This document shows, one piece after another, positions 8,814-17,723 of a DNA stretch of 64,000 nucleotides. The notes beneath the pieces were generated by a model that worked only from the letters and a program-made list of their open reading frames with translations, was not told where the DNA came from and searched no databases. Source of the stretch: an uncultured Clostridia bacterium (lineage in GTDB: Bacteria > Bacillota > Clostridia > TANB77 > CAG-508). The translations under genes were made by a program, and so were the position numbers. The stretch covers positions 62,001 to 126,000 of the forward strand of contig CAMMZC010000002.1 of assembly GCA_946529215.1 (NCBI GenBank), read 5' to 3'. Each line of letters begins with the position of its first letter. Position 1 is the stretch's first letter.

Positions 8814-10337
8814 ATGGACACATTTTTAAGATTTTTATATGAATTTGTTAATCAAATAGTTGCTGGACTATATTCAATTCTTCAAGGAATAAAACAAATA
8901 CTTAATTTTCCAGCATTTTATAATTTGGTTTCACAATATAAAGGTGATTTTACAGGTGCTGAATGGATTTTGGTTGCAATAACAATTTTGTTTATGATAG
9001 TTTTTTATGGAGGAACAATTTTCTTAGTTGTTTTTGCTGTAAGAAAAATTGCTAAAAGAATAAAGCCAGTTAGTAAAAGCGCTTTAATAAACGAGGTAGA
9101 AGAATTAAACAAAAAAGTTATAAAACTTTCAAAAGAAAAAGATGAAATTTTAGCTATGAAAGTTTCTCAACTTGGATTAAAACCAAGTGACTTATCAGAA
9201 GGTGGAGAATTAGAAGAAGAAAAGAGTCAAGAAGAAGAAGCAACAGCAGGAGAGACAGGAATAAGATTCTCAAAACTAAATTTAATAGATATGGAATATG
9301 CAGATTACAAAATTAAAAATTATGGAAATACTTTTGATTTACCAGAACTTTGCTATAATTTTAGAAATTTTGCAGCATCAAAACTTAAACTTTTCTATAA
9401 AGAAAGAATGATAAGAACATTTGTCGCAGGACTTGCTTCAACAAGACTTGTTATTTTACAAGGTATTTCTGGTACTGGTAAAACATCACTTGCTTATGCT
9501 TGGGGAAAATTTATGAAACAAGACTCATGCGTAGCTTCTGTTCAGCCATCTTGGAGAGATAGAACAGACCTTTTTGGATATTTTAATGAGTTTACAAAAA
9601 AATTCAATGAAACTGAGCTTTTAAAAGAAATGTATATAGCAGATTATACAGATGATGTATATACAGTTATACTAGACGAGATGAACTTATCTAGGGTTGA
9701 GTACTATTTTGCAGAAATGCTTTCTATTCTAGAAATGCCAGATAAAAAAGAATGGATAATTGAAATTGTTCCAAATTCATGGCCAAGTGATCCTAAGAAA
9801 TTGATGCATGGTAAAATTCAAGTACCACCAAATATGTGGTATATAGGTACAATCAATAACGACGACTCTACATTCGCTGTTACAGATAAGGTTTACGATA
9901 GAGCTATGCCTATAGACATAAACGAAAAAGGTGAGCCTTTTACACCAGATGATGTAGATGCTCAAAATATAAATTATTCACACTTAGACAAATTGTTTAC
10001 AGAAGCAATGGAGAATTTTGCTATAACTCAAGAAACTCTTGATAAAATAGAAAAGATGGATGATTTCGTAATCAAGCACTTCAGAATAGCTTTTGGTAAC
10101 CGTATTGTTGCACATATGAAAAAATTTGTGCCTGTATATGTTGCCTGTGGTGGAACAGAAGTAGAAGGTGTAGATTACTTTATAGCTAAAAAGATTTTAA
10201 GAAAATTTGAACAATTAAATATGGCATTAATTAGAGATGAAATAGATGGATATATAAAATTCCTTGATGATACATTTGGAAAAGGCGCAATGGCAGAATG
10301 TATTGAATACTTATTAAGATTAAAGAAAATGGGCTAG
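8814..10337 (+). CDS. Membrane-anchored McrB-type AAA+ ATPase
   Basis: A 507-residue protein. An N-terminal amphipathic part and a membrane helix (residues 51-76) are followed by a coiled coil (88-120), an acidic linker (128-150) and an AAA+ domain. The Walker A is GISGTGKTS (217-225), the Walker B VILDEMNLSRVEYYF (285-299), the sensor 1 GTINND (345-350) and the arginine-finger-like YDRAM (361-365). DEMNLSRVE is typical of the McrB/MoxR branch. In restriction McrB the N-terminus binds modified DNA. Here it is replaced by a membrane anchor, so DNA restriction is unlikely. The DUF2357-like gene 10 bases downstream mirrors the McrB-McrC pairing. Its role in an export operon is unknown, possibly remodelling or gating at the membrane. 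Confidence 0.8.
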   Translation: MDTFLRFLYEFVNQIVAGLYSILQGIKQILNFPAFYNLVSQYKGDFTGAEWILVAITILFMIVFYGGTIFLVVFAVRKIAKRIKPVSKSALINEVEELNKKVIKLSKEKDEILAMKVSQLGLKPSDLSEGGELEEEKSQEEEATAGETGIRFSKLNLIDMEYADYKIKNYGNTFDLPELCYNFRNFAASKLKLFYKERMIRTFVAGLASTRLVILQGISGTGKTSLAYAWGKFMKQDSCVASVQPSWRDRTDLFGYFNEFTKKFNETELLKEMYIADYTDDVYTVILDEMNLSRVEYYFAEMLSILEMPDKKEWIIEIVPNSWPSDPKKLMHGKIQVPPNMWYIGTINNDDSTFAVTDKVYDRAMPIDINEKGEPFTPDDVDAQNINYSHLDKLFTEAMENFAITQETLDKIEKMDDFVIKHFRIAFGNRIVAHMKKFVPVYVACGGTEVEGVDYFIAKKILRKFEQLNMALIRDEIDGYIKFLDDTFGKGAMAECIEYLLRLKKMG

Positions 10338-10347
10338 GAGGAGACTA

Positions 10348-11433
10348 ATGAGAGAACTTGAAGTTACAAGTTTATATGATAGTGTAGATGAAAGTAGTTT
10401 AGAAGACTTTAATAGTAAAATGAATTCTACTATGAGAGTAAAAACTGACTATTATAAAGATGCAAATAGTTTTGAATGGCTAGATGTTTTTGAAAAACTT
10501 TTACCATATATAGAAAAGATTTTAAGAAACCCTAAAAGATTTATTACAACAGAAGAAGAGATTGTTAAAATTGAATCTGCAAAAAAGGTTGGAGTAGAAA
10601 CTGTAAAGCATTTAGCTAAACATACAAACTTTATACAAGACTTAGATGAAAAAACAGGAGATGTTATACCTTCAAAATTATTAAATGTTTTAAAAGAAGA
10701 AACATTTAATACTTACGAAAATAGGTTTATATATACACTCATACAGCATTTAGGAGATTTTATTAGACTTAGAAAAGAAAATATGAAAAAGAATCCAAGA
10801 CTTAAAGACAACAAAAAAATTGAATATACAAGTTCAACTATGGTAGGCCAGGAAAAAGTAAATGTAAATATCCAATTAAATACACAATTAGATACAAATT
10901 TGGATATGGACAAAAAGATTTTAGAAAGAATAAAGAAAATAGAAGACAATATTAAAGATATGAAATATACAGAAGTGTATAGAGCATTAGAAAAAGAAGG
11001 AGTATCTTTAGTTACACCTCCTATTAAGAAGACAAATGTTATCTTAAAAAATGTTAACTTCCAATATGCAATGACTTTGTGGGATTATGTACATCAAAAT
11101 ATTACAAAAAAAGATGAACCTGAAAAAAGAAATCAAGACTATATGGAAAAGGGTGCTATTAAAGGACTTATAGATGAGACCTTCCTTTTGGAATATTTAA
11201 CTGTAAACAATATAAATAAAGACGATGAAGCTGTTAAAGAGGCAAAAGAGAAAACACTCTCTAGAATGCTAGATAGAATAATAGATATGAACCCTGAACT
11301 TACAAAAAAAGAATTGCAAGACAAGCTTGGCGCACAATTTGATAAAGCTGTTGAAAGAAGAGTTGCAACTAAAAATGATATTGAAAAAATATTTAGAAAA
11401 TATATTAACAAATATTTTGAAAAAACAGCATAA
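10348..11433 (+). CDS. DUF2357-like partner of the McrB-type ATPase
   Basis: A 361-residue cytoplasmic protein. The central stretch LLNVLKEETFNTYENRFIYTLIQHL (residues 111-135, in two pieces here) resembles the DUF2357 region of McrC-like partners, where an ENRF motif is characteristic. There is no visible PD-(D/E)XK nuclease domain after it; instead the protein ends in helices and a basic terminus (IFRKYINKYFEKTA). In McrBC systems the McrC-like partner stimulates the ATPase hexamer. A similar activator role is inferred here from order and spacing (10 bases, GGAGGAG before the start). The family assignment is from motif recall and should be checked by profile search. Confidence 0.6.
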   Translation: MRELEVTSLYDSVDESSLEDFNSKMNSTMRVKTDYYKDANSFEWLDVFEKLLPYIEKILRNPKRFITTEEEIVKIESAKKVGVETVKHLAKHTNFIQDLDEKTGDVIPSKLLNVLKEETFNTYENRFIYTLIQHLGDFIRLRKENMKKNPRLKDNKKIEYTSSTMVGQEKVNVNIQLNTQLDTNLDMDKKILERIKKIEDNIKDMKYTEVYRALEKEGVSLVTPPIKKTNVILKNVNFQYAMTLWDYVHQNITKKDEPEKRNQDYMEKGAIKGLIDETFLLEYLTVNNINKDDEAVKEAKEKTLSRMLDRIIDMNPELTKKELQDKLGAQFDKAVERRVATKNDIEKIFRKYINKYFEKTA

Positions 11434-11508
11434 TAGGAAATGCTTTAAAGAAAAAGAATTAGAGCAAAAACTAAAAAATGGCTTAAAGGGAAAGGAATGG
11501 CGTGAAAA

Positions 11509-12153
11509 ATGCTAAAAGTAATAAAAACAGTTTGGACAATTGTTAGAACAATTCTTACAATTATATTAGTTGGATTACTTGTAATAGTTGTAACTCAAAG
11601 AGTTTCAAATAATAAAATGGCTGTTGCAGGTTTTAGGATATTTACAGTAGTTACAGAAAGTATGAAGCCTGAATATGTAGTAGGAGATGCTATTTTTACA
11701 CAGACAATAAAACCTTCAGAGATAAGAGTAGGAGATGATATTACATATTTAGGAATGGCAGAATCTTTTAAAGACAAAATTGTAACACATAGAGTTATTA
11801 ATATAGAAAAAGCTGAAGATGGAACATATATTTTTGAAACAAAAGGTATTGCAAATCCAAAAGCAGACCCTAAAATAAATGAGTCGCAAGTATTTGGAAA
11901 AGTAATATACAAAATAAAATCTATATCATACATAAACAGCATTATAGGAAATCTTTATGGAATGTATTTTGCAATATTTATACCATTTGGACTTATAATG
12001 TTTATAGAATATGTTTTATACAAAAAAGATAAAGATGAAGATTTAGAAGATGAAGACAGTGATGAGAAAAATGATGTAGATGACAGAAAAGAAAAGAGAA
12101 AACAAAGAAGAAAGAAAAGAAGAAACAGAAAAAGAAAAACTAATTTAGATTAA
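11509..12153 (+). CDS. SipW-type signal peptidase I
   Basis: A 214-residue peptidase, the second with catalytic residues in this operon. The N-terminal helix covers residues 10-29. The nucleophile Ser51 is in VVTESMKPEY, His94 in VTHRVI, and KGIANPKADP (112-121) is the acidic motif, with Ile replacing the first Asp of the usual KGDAN. A second helix (about 148-166) is followed by a long acidic-then-basic tail (DEDLEDEDSDEKND, RKQRRKKRRNRKRK). Its likely substrate is the next gene (41-base gap). It is more distant from the copy at 5706 than expected for a recent duplicate. Confidence 0.85.
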   Translation: MLKVIKTVWTIVRTILTIILVGLLVIVVTQRVSNNKMAVAGFRIFTVVTESMKPEYVVGDAIFTQTIKPSEIRVGDDITYLGMAESFKDKIVTHRVINIEKAEDGTYIFETKGIANPKADPKINESQVFGKVIYKIKSISYINSIIGNLYGMYFAIFIPFGLIMFIEYVLYKKDKDEDLEDEDSDEKNDVDDRKEKRKQRRKKRRNRKRKTNLD

Positions 12154-12193
12154 TATTGCATTACAAATAATTCAAAAGAAAGGGGTGGGTATT

Positions 12194-12889
12194 GTGAGAA
12201 AACGTCATAAAGAAAAACTTAAGCGTAAACAAAGAAGAATAAAAAACAGAGTAACTATAAGAACTTTGTTTTTGTTAATAATTACTTTAATCTTCAATAC
12301 CTACGCCTGGTTTACATATTTTAATACTATTTCTGCTAATATTACAGCACATGTAGATAAGTGGCATATACAATTTAAAATAGATGATGAAGTTGTTGAA
12401 AGAGAGTTCCCAATTGCGATTGAACATGCATATCCTGGAATGGCAAATGTTGAAAAAGAAGTAACAGTATTAAATGATGGAGAAAGAGATGCAAAAATAG
12501 ATTATGCGATTAAATCTGTTAGAATTTTTGATGATGTTTTTATTGCATCTGATCAAATGAGTTCTGGAGATACTGTACCTACAGGAGCTACATTGCTTCG
12601 TTCAAGTGACCTTATAAATAAAATAGAAAATGAATATCCATTCTTTTTAAGCTTAGAAACAGCAAATAACAATAATACTCTAACAGCAGAAACTGAAGCA
12701 GTTTTGAAAATTACATTTACTTGGGATTATGAATCAGGAGATGATGAAAAAGATACTTTATATGGAACAACAGCTTATGATTTTTATAAAGCAAATCCTG
12801 GAAAAAATGCAATAGAATTGGTTGTAAAGATTATTGTTACACAAAATGAAGAAACAGCTTCAACATCAGAGCCAGAGCCTGAACCATAA
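12194..12889 (+). CDS. Secreted TasA-like protein
   Basis: A 231-residue protein. The GTG at 12194 is chosen as start because AAGGGG lies 8 bases upstream; the GTG at 12185 sits on that site. A basic start (RKRHKEKLKRKQRRIKNR), a hydrophobic signal (residues 23-37) and the junction NTYAWFTYF precede a beta-rich mature part: HVDKWHIQFKID, EHAYPGMANVEKEVTVLNDGE. The last motif is the SipW-substrate style (PG...V.N.G). The tail is a short repeat of E-P (EPEPEP). It is the last gene before a strong bidirectional terminator. Confidence 0.75.
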   Translation: MRKRHKEKLKRKQRRIKNRVTIRTLFLLIITLIFNTYAWFTYFNTISANITAHVDKWHIQFKIDDEVVEREFPIAIEHAYPGMANVEKEVTVLNDGERDAKIDYAIKSVRIFDDVFIASDQMSSGDTVPTGATLLRSSDLINKIENEYPFFLSLETANNNNTLTAETEAVLKITFTWDYESGDDEKDTLYGTTAYDFYKANPGKNAIELVVKIIVTQNEETASTSEPEPEP

Positions 12890-12890
12890 A

Positions 12891-12927
12891 AAACAGTTTA
12901 AGAAAAATAAATCTTAAACTGTTTTTT
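12891..12927. terminator. Bidirectional terminator between convergent genes
   Basis: AAACAGTTTAAG / CTTAAACTGTTT form a perfect 12-bp stem with a 10-base loop, flanked by A's on one side and T's on the other. It serves the forward operon and the reverse TasA-like gene, whose stop codon overlaps its edge. Confidence 0.9.
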
Positions 12928-13513
12928 AGTTTACCAATTGTTCGAAAAGTACATTTGCTTTTAATATAGCTTTACCACTATTTGTTGCTATTTGAGTGTC
13001 TTCAGAATCATTTAATGTTTCGGTATTTGGATTGTCATTCCAAGAAACATAAATTCTAATTGTATTTGTATTAACAGATGCAGCAGAACTGCTACTTACA
13101 GAATTTGCAGAACCTTCTAGGTAAGTAATATAATTTTGCTGACCAGGAAAAGAGTAGCCTACGATTTTTGCATCAGGTATATCACTATTTTCATCTACTG
13201 AGGTTGTAACAGTATATTTAACTGCAAGAGATACTTCAGATGTGTCTACAACTAAATCAAAATAACCTAAAGCACCTGGAACTATTGTATCTGCAGTATA
13301 ATAATTATCACCTGGAAATATTAAATTAACATTCTCTGTAAAATCTGAAATTTCCATAACGTCTTGTGTGTTGAGTTTAATTCTCCATGCAGAAATACTA
13401 ATATTTGCATTTGAGTCAATAGAAGATAAGTATTTTGCATATGTTGTTTTTATCATTAAAAAAGAAATTACGAGCCACAAAAGTGCTAAAAATAAGAGAA
13501 TTTTCTTTTTCAT
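12926..13513 (-). CDS. TasA/camelysin-like secreted matrix protein
   Basis: A 195-residue protein read leftwards, with start MKKKILLFLALLW at 13513 preceded by GGAAGGA. The signal (residues 4-22) ends KTTYAKYLSS. The mature part (NISISAWRIKLN, FPGDNYYTADTIVPGALGYFDLVVDTSEVSLAVKY) closely resembles the protein at 5083: both have the A.W.IK.N strand, the P(G/A).(L/S)GYFD(L/V)V(V/I)D motif and V.V....LAVKY/VAVRF. It is therefore a paralogue, probably also trimmed by SipW. It has no peptidase gene in its own transcription unit and may be transcribed divergently from the unit at 13792. Confidence 0.8.
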   Translation of the reverse strand: MKKKILLFLALLWLVISFLMIKTTYAKYLSSIDSNANISISAWRIKLNTQDVMEISDFTENVNLIFPGDNYYTADTIVPGALGYFDLVVDTSEVSLAVKYTVTTSVDENSDIPDAKIVGYSFPGQQNYITYLEGSANSVSSSSAASVNTNTIRIYVSWNDNPNTETLNDSEDTQIATNSGKAILKANVLFEQLVN

Positions 13514-13700
13514 ATATGTTTTTTCCTTCCATAAAATTTGTTTAAAAGGCACAAATTTTTTAATAAATTTCTAAAAACTATAAATAAGTCTTTTTAACAG
13601 TTTATAAAAGTATAACATATATCGACATAAAAATGAAAAATATTACAAAAATGTTAAAAAAATGTAAAAAAAATGTAAAAAAAATGTAATTGTATTGTAA

Positions 13701-13729
13701 TTGTAATAGAACAAAACTTATGGTATACT
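13701..13729 (+). promoter_or_regulatory. Sigma-A-type promoter
   Basis: TTGTAA and TATACT with a 17-base spacer. It rules out starts upstream of about 13740 for the following gene. Just upstream (13640-13690) the element AAAAAATGTA is repeated four times, a candidate regulatory array. Confidence 0.65.
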
Positions 13730-13791
13730 TTAGTCAAATAAATAAGGCAGAGGCAATATTTGTTTATTCACTTAAAAAGTTGGTGTTATTC

Positions 13792-14613
13792 ATGAAGGTA
13801 AAAGAAAAAGAAAATCAGGAGGTTGAGGATCAAAACCTAGAAAAACAAGTAAATAGCAAAAATGGCAAATATGCTAAAAAAATAGGCAATGAAAAAGGTA
13901 AAGAAGTAACTGAAAAACGTAGAGTAAGAAAAAAAGCAAAAAAATTATCAGATGCAAGTGAAAAAATAAAGAAATTAAAGAAATTGCTTTTTATTATGTT
14001 AATCTTTTTACTAATAATATACTTTGCTTTAAGAATTGCTTATGAAACAGGACGATTTACAGTAGTTTTAGATACTTCGTCAGATATGAAAGGCGCTCTT
14101 GTTATGTATGAGAACAAGAATGAAAAATTAACTAGAAGAACGTTAAAGGCTGATATGCTAGACTTTATGACAAATATTTCTGGTGATTGGATTCCTGAGA
14201 ACATAAATGACGAAAAAGATGGAGGACATAATGGGGAAAACTACATAGCCTACACTTTTTACTTGGAAAATATGGGTGATGAAACAATACACTACTGGTA
14301 TAGAATCTACATTGATGACGTTGTAAAAAACGTAGATAAAGCAATAAGAGTAGCAGTTTACTTAAATGGCGAAAAAACAGTATATGCTAAAGCTAATACA
14401 AGAACATCTGGACCTGAGAAGGACACAGTAGCATTTAAGGATGAAGAGAATGTGATGTTAGTTCAAAGGAGAGATTTTAAATCTAAAGATGTTGACAAAT
14501 TTACTGTGGTAATATGGGTTGAAGGTGATGATCCTGACTGCATAGACGACTTGATTGGCGGAGAAATGAAAATGCACATGACCATAACTGAAGAACATAT
14601 TAAACAAAATTAA
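13792..14613 (+). CDS. Secreted/anchored protein of the TasA-like unit
   Basis: A 273-residue protein from the ATG at 13792. The start is uncertain because no strong Shine-Dalgarno is visible; TTG and GTG codons at 13780/13783 are alternatives. A long, highly basic cytoplasmic part (residues 1-60) precedes a membrane helix (KKLLFIMLIFLLIIYFALRIAY) and an extracellular beta-rich part (RFTVVLDTSSDMKGALV, AYTFYLENMGDETIHYWYRIYID). The end has VVIWVEGDDPDC, which recurs in the next gene as YIWLEGQDPDC. The two neighbours thus share a domain and probably assemble together. Confidence 0.68.
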   Translation: MKVKEKENQEVEDQNLEKQVNSKNGKYAKKIGNEKGKEVTEKRRVRKKAKKLSDASEKIKKLKKLLFIMLIFLLIIYFALRIAYETGRFTVVLDTSSDMKGALVMYENKNEKLTRRTLKADMLDFMTNISGDWIPENINDEKDGGHNGENYIAYTFYLENMGDETIHYWYRIYIDDVVKNVDKAIRVAVYLNGEKTVYAKANTRTSGPEKDTVAFKDEENVMLVQRRDFKSKDVDKFTVVIWVEGDDPDCIDDLIGGEMKMHMTITEEHIKQN

Positions 14614-14634
14614 TTAAAAAAGGAGAAAAAAATT

Positions 14635-15783
14635 ATGGGAAGAAGAAGTAGAAAAAGTAAAAGAAGAATGAATTCTTTATTTATGGCATTAATTTTAACA
14701 GCAATAATGTTAATAATGTCAACTTATGCATGGTTTTCTGCCAACAGACAGGTTGAAATTACAGGTATCACAGCAAAAGTAAGAGCTGCTGAAGGATTAC
14801 AAATTTCACTAGATGGTATAAGCTGGGATACAAGTGTTGCAATTAGCAAAGATACACTAGTAGCTTTAACATCAGCTGTAAACAATGTTGCTTGGGCAGA
14901 TAAATTAGAACCTGTATCAACAGATGGTACAACAAGTTCATCTGATGGAGAACTAAATTTCTATTATGGAGAAGTTAGCCCAGATGGATCTGTATTAAAA
15001 GATGTAAAAACAACAAAATCTGTATCTACAACAGCTATTGGAGGAGCAACAGGAGATACTGGACCAACAAACAAATATATCGCATTTGATATATATTTAA
15101 AGAACTCTTCATCAAAAGCTGTAGATGATCTACAATTAGCTAATGGATCATTTATTGAAATAACAAAAGACGAAGCAAAAGGAAAAGGACAAGATAATAC
15201 TGGACTTGAATATAGTGTAAGAGCTGCATTAGAATTATATAGTGAAACAGCAACATTTACAGATAGCCAAGGTACTGTTAATGGACTAGCATTTGGTTCA
15301 CCAGTTGTTTCAATATGGGAACCTAATTTTGACCAACACATTGGTGAAATTGTAAGATTAGATGGAAGAATAGATGCTGCTACACAAGCATTTAATACTA
15401 TGGCAATGAATTCATCTGCAGTTGGTAAAAATATTCAAGGTATAAATGGAGATGGAAAAGAAGGTCATGGAGTAGGTGATGCACTTTCAGTTACACTAGA
15501 TGCAGATGGAAATGTTAAACCAGAGCCAGCAGGAGTTGCGGGAACATACATGACAATACCATATACTATCCAAACTGGTGGTACAGTTTCTGGAGGAGAA
15601 AAACAATTATATAATGTAAATGGAACTGGAGACGACTATAAAGTTAAACTTCCAGGAAATGCTATATCTAAAGCAAGAATGTATATATGGTTAGAAGGAC
15701 AAGATCCTGACTGCCAAGACACAGCTTCTACTGGTAAATCATTTGATTTACAAATTAACTTATCAAAACCAGCTGCTACATAG
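14635..15783 (+). CDS. Probable major TasA-like fibre/matrix protein
   Basis: A 382-residue secreted protein. The basic start GRRSRKSKRRMN, a signal helix (residues 14-30) and the junction MSTYAWFSAN are followed by VEITGITAKVRAAEGLQISLDG. The mature chain is rich in Thr, Ser, Gly and Ala and low in Lys. It contains KYIAFDIYLKNSSSKAVDDLQL and ends ARMYIWLEGQDPDCQD...FDLQINLSKPAAT. It is similar to SipW-dependent proteins annotated in many clostridia. The strong AAAAAGGAG-type ribosome binding site and the simple composition suggest high expression. It is followed by a perfect terminator hairpin. Confidence 0.78.
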   Translation: MGRRSRKSKRRMNSLFMALILTAIMLIMSTYAWFSANRQVEITGITAKVRAAEGLQISLDGISWDTSVAISKDTLVALTSAVNNVAWADKLEPVSTDGTTSSSDGELNFYYGEVSPDGSVLKDVKTTKSVSTTAIGGATGDTGPTNKYIAFDIYLKNSSSKAVDDLQLANGSFIEITKDEAKGKGQDNTGLEYSVRAALELYSETATFTDSQGTVNGLAFGSPVVSIWEPNFDQHIGEIVRLDGRIDAATQAFNTMAMNSSAVGKNIQGINGDGKEGHGVGDALSVTLDADGNVKPEPAGVAGTYMTIPYTIQTGGTVSGGEKQLYNVNGTGDDYKVKLPGNAISKARMYIWLEGQDPDCQDTASTGKSFDLQINLSKPAAT

Positions 15784-15811
15784 AATTAATATAGATAAAT
15801 AAAAAAGGGGT

Positions 15812-15852
15812 GAAGTGAAAGATAATTTAATATGATATCTTTCACTTCCATT
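15812..15852 (+). terminator. Rho-independent terminator
   Basis: GAAGTGAAAGATA / TATCTTTCACTTC, a perfect 13-bp stem with an 11-base loop, followed by CATTTTA. It ends the 13792-15783 unit. Confidence 0.85.
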
Positions 15853-15893
15853 TTATAGTAGAAAACAAATATATTCTTATAAAAAATTGAGTG

Positions 15894-15938
15894 TAATTAT
15901 GAAAATAAATAAATTTTGTTTACTTTCATAATTATACT
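15894..15938 (+). promoter_or_regulatory. Inverted repeat and -10 element before the 43-residue gene
   Basis: TAATTATGAAA and TTTCATAATTA form an 11-bp inverted repeat separated by 19 bases. The right arm runs into TATACT (15933-15938), a good -10 box. No well-placed -35 was seen. It could be an operator overlapping a promoter or a leader hairpin. Confidence 0.35.
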
Positions 15939-15955
15939 AGAACAGGAGAATTACT

Positions 15956-16087
15956 ATGGATATAGATATAGATTTGAATAAAATAAGCCATGATGATTTA
16001 ATTTTATTATATAACAAAGTGAAAGATTTTATTTCATTTCTAGATAATGAAATAGAAACTAGTGAGGTGGAAAAGAAAACAAAATGA
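15956..16087 (+). CDS. Small hypothetical protein (43 aa)
   Basis: A short gene starting with ATG seven bases after CAGGAG. The product is an acidic single-helix protein (MDIDIDLNKISHDDLILLYN, then KVKDFISFLDNEIETSEVE). Its TGA overlaps the ATG of the next gene (ATGA), which suggests translational coupling. The composition, with hydrophobic heptads, suits a small coiled-coil partner of the 538-residue protein. No family is recognised; it resembles the exonuclease VII small-subunit style only superficially. Confidence 0.6.
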   Translation: MDIDIDLNKISHDDLILLYNKVKDFISFLDNEIETSEVEKKTK

Positions 16088-17700
16088 ACGAAGATTTTAG
16101 TGTAAAAGAAAAGATAAATAGTCAAATAGATATTGACAAAGAGATACTATCTGTTCTTCCTAAAAACAACAAGAAAAACTTAAAAGCCTACAAAGACAAG
16201 GCAGCAGAGATAAAGCAAGAATACAACACTTATCTAGATGAAATACTTTCAGAAATGAAAAGAAGAATGATAAAAATCAAGTCAATAGTACCAGATCCGA
16301 AAATTGAAAAATTGACTCAAGAAATTCAATATATGGATAAAATTGAACTTTTGAACCAAAACATAACTTCATTCGAAAAAATGGAATTGGATGAGACTTT
16401 ATATATTTTAAAAAGATTTTATAGAAATAATTTAGAATTAATAAATGATGCAATAGTTAAGTGTTTAGAAAAATTTAGAATAGTAGGAATAAATTTAACA
16501 GTAGAAGATTTTGAATATAGTATTTATACAAAAGAATATATGACTACATTTTTAGAAGAAATGAAAAAGGGAGATTGTAATTCTGGAAGAGTTAAAGATT
16601 TATTTGAACAAATATATTGGAAATGTCCAGATATTATAATCCATATAGAACTTAATTTTAGAAGTTTGTATTTAAAAAATGAAAAAAAAATTGACAAATA
16701 TTATGATGATGCAAGAAAACAAATCACAAAAGAACTTGGACTTACAGAAGCTGAAGCAATACAAAAATATGAATCACTTCAAAATCAATTAATTGAGGCA
16801 AAAAATAAAGATACAGCTTTAATTATAGAGAAGTTCTTAAATGGAGAAGCATCTACAAAAGACTATGAAATATCTAGTATAAAGAAAAACTACAAGAAGC
16901 TTTTAGGAAAAGACTATGAAGAATTTGACAAAGAGCAACTTAATGAAATTAACAAAAATATGTCAAGATTACAAAATAGTTTATATGAATATAAAAATTA
17001 CTTAAGATTTAAGTTTATATATGATAGTGTAGTTCAAATATTCAATTCAAAAGAAAAATATAAAAATATATATAATCAAAAATTAAAACAAATAAAAAAA
17101 GCTGAAGCAGGAGTAATTAAAAATAATAAAAAAATAAAGAAATATGAGAAACACAAAGGATTTTTACAAAAAATATTTGGAAGAAGCACAAACAGATTGG
17201 AAAAAATAAATCTTGATTCTAATACTCAAATTTTAGAATTAAGAAATATTTATAGAGATTTAGAGGAAAACAAAATTAAAGATATAATTTCATCAGTATT
17301 AGACGAGAGTTCTACAATTTATGATGTATTACTTTTAGTTTGTCATTTTTATAGTTTTCTTGTAAATTCTCTAATTGAAGAATTTCCAGATATTATGCAG
17401 GATGATTTACATAGCACAATAGTAAAATTTAGAAGATTTATAAAATATCCAAAAATTACAATTATAAACAATGTAAAAATGCTTGAAGACAAAGATTTGG
17501 TTTTAATGATAAAAGATAAATATAATTTATGCAATATTAATATTACAAAAGAAGATTTAGAAGAAGATAATGTATCTAATTTACTTACAATTGTAAATAA
17601 TATATGTGGATATAATTATATAGTTAATAGTAAAACAACATTGGAAGATATTCAATTTGTTTTGCAAGCTAAAAAAATATTAGAAGATAATAATAAATAA
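16084..17700 (+). CDS. Hypothetical helical cytoplasmic protein
   Basis: A 538-residue protein without signal peptide or membrane segment, Lys/Glu/Asn-rich and predicted mainly alpha-helical with coiled-coil stretches (for example residues 45-110 and 325-365). A basic hairpin-like motif, HKGFLQKIFGRSTNRLEK, lies near residue 365. It begins within the stop of the 43-residue gene and precedes a SipW peptidase by 23 bases, so all three are one unit. I recognise no family. It may be the cytoplasmic counterpart of this SipW unit, as the ATPase pair is for the larger operon. Confidence 0.65.
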   Translation: MNEDFSVKEKINSQIDIDKEILSVLPKNNKKNLKAYKDKAAEIKQEYNTYLDEILSEMKRRMIKIKSIVPDPKIEKLTQEIQYMDKIELLNQNITSFEKMELDETLYILKRFYRNNLELINDAIVKCLEKFRIVGINLTVEDFEYSIYTKEYMTTFLEEMKKGDCNSGRVKDLFEQIYWKCPDIIIHIELNFRSLYLKNEKKIDKYYDDARKQITKELGLTEAEAIQKYESLQNQLIEAKNKDTALIIEKFLNGEASTKDYEISSIKKNYKKLLGKDYEEFDKEQLNEINKNMSRLQNSLYEYKNYLRFKFIYDSVVQIFNSKEKYKNIYNQKLKQIKKAEAGVIKNNKKIKKYEKHKGFLQKIFGRSTNRLEKINLDSNTQILELRNIYRDLEENKIKDIISSVLDESSTIYDVLLLVCHFYSFLVNSLIEEFPDIMQDDLHSTIVKFRRFIKYPKITIINNVKMLEDKDLVLMIKDKYNLCNINITKEDLEEDNVSNLLTIVNNICGYNYIVNSKTTLEDIQFVLQAKKILEDNNK

Positions 17701-17723
17701 GAAAGGATTTATGAGAAAGTAAA

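Noticed and set aside
8814..11433. A standard McrBC restriction system
   Set aside because: No DNA-binding domain at the ATPase N-terminus and no visible nuclease domain in the partner; the context is a secretion operon.
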